The notes under the pieces are model-generated. The model saw nothing but the letters and a program-made list of their open reading frames with translations. It was not told the DNA's origin and searched no databases. From the IMG/VR virus record IMGVR_UViG_3300017776_000008, positions 1-64,000 of that record: 64,000 nt of DNA, one strand, 5' to 3'. This DNA comes from a virus. The translations under genes and the position numbers were made by a program. Below are positions 26,590 to 33,062 of the stretch, piece after piece. The stretch's first letter is position 1; the number at the start of each line of letters is the position of its first letter.

Positions 26590-26615
26590 GGGGGTGTAAA
26601 AACCCCCACATTTTT
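26590..26615 (+). terminator. Intrinsic terminator after the 85-aa late gene
   Basis: GGGGGT (26590-26595) pairs with ACCCCC (26602-26607), loop GTAAAA, followed by ACATTTTTATT. It would end the short late transcript from 26284 and reduce readthrough from gp45. Confidence 0.87.
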
Positions 26616-26632
26616 ATTATGAAGGATATATT

Positions 26633-26890
26633 ATGCAAGCAACTGAACTCAAGGCTCTCATCTCAGCCTTACAAAATGGGATAGTAAACGTAACATTCAA
26701 AAAGATTGACACCGAAGAAATTCGTGTTATGGAATCCACCTTAAAATCAAGCATCCTAGAAGAAAATGGTATTACTGCCACTGTCGACAATGTGTCACCT
26801 GAATCAGACCATGTTGCCGTATGGTGTCTAGACAAAGACGCATGGAGATCATTCCGTGTTAATACTGTAATCAACTGGGAGGTTGTGTAG
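26633..26890 (+). CDS. SH3-like DUF2693-type protein, 85 aa
   Basis: Small beta protein with the family pattern VNVTFKKIDTEEIRVMESTL (residues 18-37) and a C-terminal VWCLDKDAWRSFRVNTVINW block (about 63-82). Both are typical of the DUF2693 family found beside clamp-loader genes in T4-like phages. ATG 26633 follows GAAGGATAT. The stop overlaps the gp44 GTG start by one base, so it is coupled to the clamp loader. Function unknown; a nucleic-acid or protein-interaction SH3 barrel is likely. Confidence 0.72.
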   Translation: MQATELKALISALQNGIVNVTFKKIDTEEIRVMESTLKSSILEENGITATVDNVSPESDHVAVWCLDKDAWRSFRVNTVINWEVV

Positions 26891-27825
26891 TGGAAGAATA
26901 TTTGTGGGTTGAGAAGTATCGACCAAAAAGCGTAGATGACGCCATTCTACCTAAGCATCTCAAGAAGACATTTAAAGAGATTCTAAAAACTGGCGAAATA
27001 CCAAATTTACTTTTTACTGGCACAGCAGGTGTTGGTAAAACTACTGTTGCTAAAGCATTGTGTAACGAGTTGCAATTAGATTATCTACTCGTGAATGGAT
27101 CGGAAGAGGGTAACATTGATACTCTTCGCAATAAGATCAAGCACTTCGCATCAACAGTATCTTTGCAGGGTGGCTACAAAGTTGTAATCCTAGACGAGGC
27201 CGACTATCTAAATCCACAGTCGACTCAACCTGCATTACGTGGATTCATTGAAGAGTTTAGTAACAACTGTCGATTTATTATGACATGCAACTTCAAGAAT
27301 CGCATTATTGAACCTCTACATTCTCGATGTTCTGTGGTAGAGTTCAATATCGCTAAGAAGGATATGCCAGATCTATGTGGCTCGTTTATGAAACGTGTAG
27401 GAACAATCCTGGATAGCGAAAACGTAGCATATGATCAGCCTGCTATCGCAGAGTTGATCATGAAGCACATGCCAGATTGGCGACGAGTACTTAATGAATT
27501 GCAACGATACTCCGTCTCTGGTAAGATTGACACAGGCATCCTAGTATCGCTATCCGAAGTTTCCATTGGTAATCTTATGAGTGCGATGAAGGATAAAAAC
27601 TTTAAAAAGATGCGACAATGGGTAACCGATAATATCGACCAAGAACCTGCTGCACTGTTCAGAAAAGTCTATGACAATATGGCAGAATACGTCGAACCAC
27701 AATCAATACCTCAGTTGGTTTTGATCCTTGCGGATTATCAATATAAGAACAGCTTCGTTGCTGATCATGAACTCAATATGGTTGCATGCTGTACTGAAAT
27801 AATGGCAGGAGTACAATTCAAATGA
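26890..27825 (+). CDS. 44: Clamp loader large subunit gp44
   Basis: AAA+ ATPase of the gp44/gp62 clamp loader. It begins with the RFC-type box WVEKYRPKSVDD (residues 6-17). Walker A is GTAGVGKT at 44-51, Walker B VVILDEADYL near 98-107, and the SRC motif HSRCSV near 144-149. The 311 residues match T4 gp44 (319 aa). GTG 26890 overlaps the previous stop by one base. The gp44 stop overlaps a downstream ATG triplet, giving coupling into the mini-gene series that leads to gp62. Confidence 0.97.
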   Translation: MEEYLWVEKYRPKSVDDAILPKHLKKTFKEILKTGEIPNLLFTGTAGVGKTTVAKALCNELQLDYLLVNGSEEGNIDTLRNKIKHFASTVSLQGGYKVVILDEADYLNPQSTQPALRGFIEEFSNNCRFIMTCNFKNRIIEPLHSRCSVVEFNIAKKDMPDLCGSFMKRVGTILDSENVAYDQPAIAELIMKHMPDWRRVLNELQRYSVSGKIDTGILVSLSEVSIGNLMSAMKDKNFKKMRQWVTDNIDQEPAALFRKVYDNMAEYVEPQSIPQLVLILADYQYKNSFVADHELNMVACCTEIMAGVQFK

Positions 27826-27992
27826 TGATGAAAGATTACGAAAAAACTGTAAACGAGATGAATAAGCAACTATACACAGCGTATGGTAAAATCGTAGAGT
27901 TGCAAGAACGCATCGATGAACTAAAACAAACTAATACTAAACTTTGTCAAGAAGTACGTGATTACCAAAAGCGAGAAGAATCAAATGTTTAA
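27822..27992 (+). CDS. Coiled-coil mini-protein, 56 aa
   Basis: Three ATG codons in a row at 27822, 27825 and 27828 follow or overlap the gp44 stop. The 56-residue product is a heptad-rich helix (YGKIVELQERIDELKQTN in the middle) and probably dimerises. It overlaps the next gene by 8 bases. Too short to carry a recognisable family signature; the tight coupling between gp44 and gp62 supports expression. Function unknown. Confidence 0.6.
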   Translation: MMMKDYEKTVNEMNKQLYTAYGKIVELQERIDELKQTNTKLCQEVRDYQKREESNV

Positions 27993-28251
27993 GAAAATAG
28001 TCGATATGTATAGAATGATAATGGATTTGCGATATAACCCATTGAGGTTTATTCCAGACACCGTAATGCAAGGATATCTACTAATGGCCTTGTTTGTTAT
28101 GTGGTCTGCCTTCTTTGGAATAATTGCAATCTATTACTTAGGCTGGCTTGGTTATAGCATTCCAGTATCAATCGGTGTTCACCTAGCGTTGGTTGTACCA
28201 ACTATTATTACTAACGCAGTGTTTGAAATGGCAGAAGAGGATACACACTAA
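27985..28251 (+). CDS. Membrane protein with two predicted TM helices, 88 aa
   Basis: ATG 27985 is chosen over GTG 27958 because GAGAAG lies 5-10 bases upstream and the overlap with the preceding gene is then 8 bases. Two hydrophobic helices are visible, about residues 34-55 (LLMALFVMWSAFFGIIAIYY) and 57-80 (GWLGYSIPVSIGVHLALVVP). The N-terminus is basic, suggesting it stays in the cytoplasm. It sits among mini-genes between clamp loader subunits; a host-membrane role early in infection is possible but unproven. Confidence 0.68.
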   Translation: MFKKIVDMYRMIMDLRYNPLRFIPDTVMQGYLLMALFVMWSAFFGIIAIYYLGWLGYSIPVSIGVHLALVVPTIITNAVFEMAEEDTH

Positions 28252-28406
28252 TGGAAGATTTAACTTGGACATTATGCCCTCACGGCAAAAGCAAAAACGT
28301 TGCACAGTGGGTTGTAGATAACTTCTCTGATAAGACTGCTACTCGTGCTGTCGATGTTTGGGTAAGGGCATCTCAACAAATCTTAGATGCAGAAGAAAAT
28401 GCGTAA
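28251..28406 (+). CDS. Small soluble protein, 51 aa
   Basis: ATG 28251 overlaps the preceding stop by one base (TAATG) and the reading frame ends at TAA 28404-28406. The peptide starts MEDLTWTLCPHGKSKNV and continues as one amphipathic helix rich in Trp and Ala. It overlaps the next gene by 8 bases. No family recognised; support comes from start/stop coupling on both sides. Confidence 0.55.
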   Translation: MEDLTWTLCPHGKSKNVAQWVVDNFSDKTATRAVDVWVRASQQILDAEENA

Positions 28407-28560
28407 CAAGTACTGGCGACTATGGGCTAAATCACTCGGCGAAAAGGTTGGTGCTACCGACAAAGAAGCTGATATGGTAGCAATCATACGAAGTGTAGTA
28501 GTCCTAGTCAACTTTGTTACTTGTTTCTTTATTATTGCAGGAGTGATACATCAGTGGTAA
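28399..28560 (+). CDS. Single-pass membrane mini-protein, 53 aa
   Basis: ATG 28399 overlaps the preceding gene by 8 bases; TAA 28558-28560 overlaps the gp62 start by 7. The N-terminus MRNKYWRLWAKSLGEKVGAT is basic and recurs, as I recall, in marine T4-like phages next to gp62. A hydrophobic helix spans about residues 31-50. The position between clamp-loader genes suggests membrane tethering of some replication or takeover factor, but this is conjecture. Confidence 0.65.
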   Translation: MRNKYWRLWAKSLGEKVGATDKEADMVAIIRSVVVLVNFVTCFFIIAGVIHQW

Positions 28561-28937
28561 AACCTTTTGATTATGTAAATGATATCAACTACGGCAAAAA
28601 GAATATCATGGTAGACGATATTGCTGAAAAGAACTACAATGCTTTTATTGTAAATCGTGCCTTATCGTACTTCAATGATACTGTACTTTATGCGAATGAG
28701 ATGAATATCCACCATTCTCTTGATGCAAAGCTTCAATATGATTTTCTTATAAATATAGTTAGGAAACAGAAACGGTGGTCTAAATGGATCAAACCGAATG
28801 AAGTTACTAACCTGGAACTCATCAAAGAATATTATGGCTATAGCAATGAAAAAGCTAAGTCCGTATTATCATTATTAAACGATGAACAAATACAAGAATT
28901 GAAGAATAGGATTTACAAAGGTGGAAAACGAAAATAA
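28554..28937 (+). CDS. 62: Clamp loader small subunit gp62
   Basis: GTG 28554 with AGGAG at 28539-28543 is preferred to an upstream TTG at 28521. The 127-residue helical protein has the gp62 layout, with KPFDYVNDINYGKKNIM at the start and NRALSYFNDTVLYANEMN in the middle. T4 gp62 is longer (187 aa), but distant relatives have the short form. It forms the gp44/gp62 complex that opens and loads gp45. It lies between gp44 and regA as in T4 and overlaps regA by 17 bases. Confidence 0.88.
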   Translation: MVKPFDYVNDINYGKKNIMVDDIAEKNYNAFIVNRALSYFNDTVLYANEMNIHHSLDAKLQYDFLINIVRKQKRWSKWIKPNEVTNLELIKEYYGYSNEKAKSVLSLLNDEQIQELKNRIYKGGKRK

Positions 28938-29343
28938 CATTGAAGTGAAAAACTGGACTCCCAATGACATGTTGGAAGTCTCACTTAACGAACCTGATGA
29001 TTTTCTCAAGATCAGAGAAACGCTAACCCGTATTGGCGTTGCATCCAGAAAAGATCAGAAGTTATTCCAATCATGCCACATCTTACACAAACAAGGAAGA
29101 TACTTTATTGTTCACTTTAAAGAGCTATTCTTACTTGATGGTAAGCCAAGTAACTTGATTGAGAATGATCTAGAGCGAAGAAACACTATTGCTACTTTAC
29201 TCTCTGACTGGGGATTGGTAACAATCTTAAACGAAGAAGTTGCTCAAGACTGCGCACCTCTCAGACAGATTAAGGTTATTCCATACAAAGAAAAGTCGCA
29301 ATGGGATCTTTGTCCAAAATATAATATTGGAAACTCGGAATAA
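28921..29343 (+). CDS. regA: Translational repressor RegA
   Basis: RNA-binding repressor that silences early mRNAs, including clamp-loader mRNAs in T4. The core FLKIRETLTRIGVASRKD (about residues 28-45) and QSCHILHKQGRYFIVHFKEL (about 51-70) match T4 RegA closely. GTG 28921 has TAGGA 9 bases upstream and gives 140 aa. An internal ATG at 28969 would give a product aligned with the T4 start (122 aa) but has a poor ribosome site. It overlaps the gp62 end by 17 bases. Confidence 0.94.
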   Translation: MENENNIEVKNWTPNDMLEVSLNEPDDFLKIRETLTRIGVASRKDQKLFQSCHILHKQGRYFIVHFKELFLLDGKPSNLIENDLERRNTIATLLSDWGLVTILNEEVAQDCAPLRQIKVIPYKEKSQWDLCPKYNIGNSE

Positions 29344-29355
29344 GAACATAATCAT

Positions 29356-29363
29356 TATAAATA
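29356..29363 (+). promoter_or_regulatory. Late promoter box for the 810-aa structural-like gene
   Basis: TATAAATA 12 bases after the regA stop and 32 bases before ATG 29395; it puts a late transcription unit inside the replication gene block. Confidence 0.72.
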
Positions 29364-29394
29364 CTAATAAATGAAACTATTAGGAAAGTAATGT

Positions 29395-31827
29395 ATGGCT
29401 AATCCTCCTTATAATTATTTCAATCAATATGTTTATAAAAAATACCTGTTCATGTTTGAAATTCATGGCGATGCAAATGCAGAGCACAATGTTAATGAAA
29501 TGGGTAACGAATATTATCGTTGGGGGTTTGGAGACCGCACCGGGTGGGTGACTGAGTATAATTTACCGGATGGCTGGGATCAGTCTGATTCATCACATTG
29601 GTCTAAAGATTACGATTTATATGAAGGCCATTTGGGTCCAAATGATACTATAACATTCATAATGGCCGAAGAAATGCCTAAGATTTTTAGAAGAGGCTAC
29701 TTTTCCGGAAGCAGTTACACACCAGCAGTAGTTCATGTTCATAGCATTCAACCAGGATCCTTTGATCCAGACGGCCACGTATTGGTGCAACAACAATCTA
29801 CAAACTGGCCCTTAACCATAGCTGATACGGCGTACAATCGCGAATCCTTTCTCTCTCACGACCCTAGAATATACACTGACACTGATGGCGATTTTAATCT
29901 AGGTCTTAATGAAGGTGGCACCGGCGCGGCCTTAGATGACCAGGGAAGAGACGCCAAATTTGGCACTACTTCGCGCAACTATATATCCGGCCCCAGCTAT
30001 GCTACCGTTTATACCACTGATGCGATTCCAGTCAAAGGTTTTACCAGTCGTAATTACGATATACCGTACGGCATGTCTCACAAGCAGCCAGGCGCTGGAA
30101 GCGGGGAATCTGAGGCATACTTTTCTTTTAAAGCTTCTGTAAGGGTGGGTGGTACTCTTAGCCTTTACGACGACTTTTCCTTAAGAGATTATGAAGAGCG
30201 CGGTTTTATAACCTCGGGATTTACCGATTTAACTTCATCTGGCTACGGTCCCGGCGGAACTGGCACTGATGGCGCACTATATAAATTTAAAGTAACGCCG
30301 TATCCTAGACTTATATACCATGGGGCTGATATGGTTGATGCTCAATCTTTAGCAATTGTTAGTGATGAATATCGCACTTCATTGGGAACTCCTACGCGCT
30401 CCTTACCTGTAGAGTTTGATACATATATTAATCGTCATGCTGCAAAATCTTTTAGTGGTCAGACACAACCAGAGTTAACTACAAACATATCGCTTAATCA
30501 TCTCCGCGGACAGCCAGTTACTTCAAGGGAAGAAACCGACTTTAGCTATTGGGGAGCTGATAATACTGTGGATGGCGTTGGAACTAATTGGTCTCAACAG
30601 GTATGCGGCACTTATTGGCTAGTAGATCCAACTAATAATACTGGCGTTCCTATAGGAAGTAGTCAGTCTGCTGATAATACTGGGCAAACAAGATATCTTG
30701 CAGCACATAAAAGTAGCAATACCAACAACGCGGCTATTAGGCATGGGCAAGTATATTCTGAAGGGCGCAATAGTAATGTTCGAACATCGACCGGCGGCTC
30801 ACCAGGTTCTGATCCAATCGGATCTAAAATTATAATAAAATTTAATGGCTATGGCGTAGATACGGGTTATTCTGTAGATCGCTCATTAGCTCAAACCTTT
30901 ACCGATGCTAATGGAAATACTTATAAAAAGCTCAGTTTACTTACTAATTCACAGAGAAGCGACCAAACGACTTTATATCAGCTTGCATATTCGGTGCATC
31001 GTCAAACGTTTCAGCCAAATATTTCCGTTGGGCCACCGATATCAAGTACTACTGATTTTGGGCTACAGTATTCAACAGGCCTGTCTAGTTATTGGCCGAA
31101 AGCTGTATTAACTCAGACACAACCAGATACTACTTACTTTAACTTTTTAACGCGTGGTAAAATTTACTTTAGCGTAGCTGATTATTTAAGACCGTATAGT
31201 TCAGTTTCCGCAGGCCAAGGTTTTTCACTTTCTAATTCGCAGTATTTGCAGACTGATGAACAAGCAATCCAGGGGAAAAGAGATGCTTTAAGATCAGTAA
31301 CATATTATGACGACTCTTCTTCATTAACCTCAGATCAAACAGATGAATATGATACTGGTCTCTTTGAATTTAATCTCAATACACTGCCTAAAGTTAACAT
31401 AAGAACTAAACGCGGCCGTAGCTTAAATGTTAAATTTTCTTTTCGAACTGCTGTTAGAGCGGCACGTCATAGTGGTAAAGTTAATGTATATGTTAGATAT
31501 TTTCAGTCCACCGGCACCGCGTTAAGTATAGCTGACTCAGATTTTAACCATTACGGCGATGGTTCGATAACTCTAATACAAAATAGCACATTCAGCACAG
31601 GATCTGGATATCAAAAAGTAGCTGAACTATCTGCTAGTACTACTGGTACCACCTTAGAAGAGAGACTTTTATTTGGAACAATGAGATTTGATATAGCAGC
31701 GGGTCATATGGGTGGACAAATTTGGGTTAAAGTTGAAGACAGCGAATTTGATGGAACCTCAGATTACGATAGTTTGATTCACCAATTTAAAATAACAATT
31801 AATGAATTGGAATTAGAGAGAGATTAA
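29395..31827 (+). CDS. Large late structural-like protein, possible adhesin, 810 aa
   Basis: 810-residue protein, rich in Gly, Ser, Thr and aromatic residues, with no membrane segment or signal peptide. It starts MANPPYNYFNQYVYKKY and has many Tyr/Trp-Gly rich strands, as in beta-structured fibre or adhesin proteins. It follows a late promoter, although it lies between regA and hsp20. Codon choice (more GGC, GCG, CGC) differs from the flanking replication genes. I infer a virion-associated or receptor-binding protein acquired as a cassette. I recognise no family, and enzymatic alternatives cannot be excluded. Confidence 0.65.
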   Translation: MANPPYNYFNQYVYKKYLFMFEIHGDANAEHNVNEMGNEYYRWGFGDRTGWVTEYNLPDGWDQSDSSHWSKDYDLYEGHLGPNDTITFIMAEEMPKIFRRGYFSGSSYTPAVVHVHSIQPGSFDPDGHVLVQQQSTNWPLTIADTAYNRESFLSHDPRIYTDTDGDFNLGLNEGGTGAALDDQGRDAKFGTTSRNYISGPSYATVYTTDAIPVKGFTSRNYDIPYGMSHKQPGAGSGESEAYFSFKASVRVGGTLSLYDDFSLRDYEERGFITSGFTDLTSSGYGPGGTGTDGALYKFKVTPYPRLIYHGADMVDAQSLAIVSDEYRTSLGTPTRSLPVEFDTYINRHAAKSFSGQTQPELTTNISLNHLRGQPVTSREETDFSYWGADNTVDGVGTNWSQQVCGTYWLVDPTNNTGVPIGSSQSADNTGQTRYLAAHKSSNTNNAAIRHGQVYSEGRNSNVRTSTGGSPGSDPIGSKIIIKFNGYGVDTGYSVDRSLAQTFTDANGNTYKKLSLLTNSQRSDQTTLYQLAYSVHRQTFQPNISVGPPISSTTDFGLQYSTGLSSYWPKAVLTQTQPDTTYFNFLTRGKIYFSVADYLRPYSSVSAGQGFSLSNSQYLQTDEQAIQGKRDALRSVTYYDDSSSLTSDQTDEYDTGLFEFNLNTLPKVNIRTKRGRSLNVKFSFRTAVRAARHSGKVNVYVRYFQSTGTALSIADSDFNHYGDGSITLIQNSTFSTGSGYQKVAELSASTTGTTLEERLLFGTMRFDIAAGHMGGQIWVKVEDSEFDGTSDYDSLIHQFKITINELELERD

Positions 31828-31828
31828 A

Positions 31829-32176
31829 TTGATAGATTATAAAATATATTTAGATGATGTTAGAGCTTTACAATCAGAGAATGTTTTTAGGAATGTAGTT
31901 AAAGATGTGACTTGGACAATAGAATTTTTTGACACAGATTATCCAAACGAAGTTTTTATCCAGCATAGAGTTCACACAATCTTAGATACTGATAATATTC
32001 AAAAATCAAATTTTAAGTCGCTAGAGTCGTTAAGAACAGCCGATATTGAAAGAATGATTGTAGATAAGATGGGCGGAGTTGATTTCATTAATTCTATAAT
32101 GGATATGTATACGCATCAATTGCAATATGATAGAATCCGCGTAGAAATGGTTAAAGTCGATATCTCAAAACTTTAG
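31829..32176 (+). CDS. Protein paired with the 810-aa late gene, 115 aa
   Basis: Starts at TTG 31829 one base after the 810-aa gene stop, with AGAGAGA upstream. The product (MIDYKIYLDDVRALQSENVF at the start) is soluble, with Asp-rich and aromatic residues. The frame is well preserved, and the immediate adjacency suggests a chaperone, small subunit or assembly partner of the large protein, in the manner of tail-fibre chaperones. This is inference from context only. It is followed by the late promoter of hsp20. Confidence 0.6.
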   Translation: MIDYKIYLDDVRALQSENVFRNVVKDVTWTIEFFDTDYPNEVFIQHRVHTILDTDNIQKSNFKSLESLRTADIERMIVDKMGGVDFINSIMDMYTHQLQYDRIRVEMVKVDISKL

Positions 32177-32210
32177 TCACAAAATATCTCTAAACAACTA
32201 CTAAAACTTG

Positions 32211-32218
32211 TATAAATA
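32211..32218 (+). promoter_or_regulatory. Late promoter box for hsp20
   Basis: TATAAATA in the gap after the 115-aa gene, 62 bases before the hsp20 ATG. The resulting mRNA leader would hold the two hairpins described at 32222-32280. Confidence 0.75.
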
Positions 32219-32221
32219 ATA

Positions 32222-32280
32222 TCGTGGTGCCGGATGGTCGGGCCACGAGTTTATAACCTTGCTTAACAATAGGAGGAAAC
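32222..32280 (+). promoter_or_regulatory. ROSE-like RNA thermometer candidate in hsp20 leader
   Basis: First hairpin: TCGTGG (32222-32227) pairs with CCACGA (32243-32248), extended inside by a G-T pair and by CCG/CGG around a GATGGT loop. Second hairpin: CCTTGCT (32257-32263) pairs with the Shine-Dalgarno AGGAGG (32271-32276), leaving G61 of the TTGCT element bulged and a 7-base loop. The UUGCU-opposite-AGGA arrangement with an unpaired G is the hallmark of ROSE thermometers of bacterial small heat-shock genes. The ATG follows at 32281. The fold was worked out by eye; energies were not calculated. Confidence 0.72.
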
Positions 32281-32736
32281 ATGGTTAGAAATACTTTAAA
32301 TGTGCCGCGTTCATTATTCGTTGGCTTCGAAGGATTGTTCGATGAGCTAGAGAGAATTCACACTTCTGCTAGAACTGGTAACGATAACTACCCACCCCAC
32401 AATATCGTAAAGATCGATGACGAAAAGTTTCTCATTGAGCTTGCTGTTGCGGGATTTACTGAAGATGACATCAGCTTAGATGTTAAAGATGGTATTCTGA
32501 AAGTAAGGGGTAAGATTGAAGGAGATAAACGCGAATATGCTCACAAGGGTATATCATCCCGCAAATTCGAGAAGAGCTTCCGCCTTTCAGAATTTGTTGT
32601 AATAGATGGGGCTGATCTTGAGAACGGAATACTAGTGGTGTATGCCAGAGTTGAACTTCCCGAAGAACGGCGTCCTCGGAAGATCGAAATAGGGTCTGCT
32701 GGGGCATCAAAGAAGAAACAATTCCTACAGGAATAG
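32281..32736 (+). CDS. hsp20: Small heat-shock protein Hsp20
   Basis: ATP-independent holdase chaperone with an alpha-crystallin domain. The N-terminus (RSLFVGFEGLFDELERI, about residues 10-26) is IbpA-like. The crystallin domain spans about 38-135, with IELAVAGFTEDDISLDVKDG and a late ELPEERRPRKIEI strand; the canonical A-x-x-x-n-G-v-L signature is met by DLENGILVV. Cyanophages and other marine T4-like phages carry Hsp20, probably to help virion assembly. Here it is driven by a late box and preceded by a thermometer-like leader, so its synthesis is probably raised by warmth late in infection. Confidence 0.95.
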   Translation: MVRNTLNVPRSLFVGFEGLFDELERIHTSARTGNDNYPPHNIVKIDDEKFLIELAVAGFTEDDISLDVKDGILKVRGKIEGDKREYAHKGISSRKFEKSFRLSEFVVIDGADLENGILVVYARVELPEERRPRKIEIGSAGASKKKQFLQE

Positions 32737-32791
32737 TCAATCAGCGAAAACTCAGTAGATAAGTAATAAACTTTTTTACTGGAGAAAAGCA

Positions 32792-32932
32792 ATGAAACAT
32801 ATTAGCAAGAAAAAAGCGAAGTATGGTGATTTTGTTGAGGCCCTAGAAGGATTTGTAGTTTTGGTATTATCAGGTGGCTTAGTGCTAGGTGTAGCACCAT
32901 CTATCATATACCTACAGGCTATGAACTTCTAG
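32792..32932 (+). CDS. Single-pass membrane mini-protein, 46 aa
   Basis: ATG 32792 follows GGAGAAAAGC, a good ribosome site; TAG at 32930-32932. The N-terminus is strongly basic (MKHISKKKAKYGDF) and a hydrophobic helix covers about residues 18-42. It lies between hsp20 and the hairpin upstream of the DNA polymerase promoter. Small lysine-led single-pass proteins are common in phage genomes and may act on the host membrane; nothing here shows which. Confidence 0.6.
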   Translation: MKHISKKKAKYGDFVEALEGFVVLVLSGGLVLGVAPSIIYLQAMNF

Positions 32933-32961
32933 TCTTAACAATCACAAGCAACAACTCATGC

Positions 32962-32981
32962 GGGGGTAGGAAACTGCCCCC
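32962..32981 (+). terminator. GC-rich hairpin with GAAA tetraloop before gp43 promoter
   Basis: GGGGGTAG (32962-32969) pairs with CTGCCCCC (32974-32981), with one G-T pair, around a GAAA loop. No T-tract follows (AACCTTG). It sits upstream of the gp43 transcription start and so belongs to the 3' end of the hsp20 transcript. Confidence 0.65.
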
Positions 32982-32998
32982 AACCTTGAAAATAAATG

Positions 32999-33027
32999 TG
33001 TACATTGTGCTCAGACTGTGATATAAT
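32999..33027 (+). promoter_or_regulatory. Sigma70-like promoter for DNA polymerase
   Basis: TGTACA at 32999-33004, 17-base spacer, TATAAT at 33022-33027. A start near 33034 favours initiation at ATG 33045 or 33063 over TTG 33039. Confidence 0.88.
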
Positions 33028-33062
33028 ATACACATTACTTGGTTATGGATACGCAATACAAT

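Noticed and set aside
33039-33062. TTG 33039 as start of DNA polymerase
   Set aside because: It would leave a leader of about five bases after the mapped -10 box and gives residues not matching the T4 gp43 N-terminus; ATG 33063 (or 33045) is preferred.
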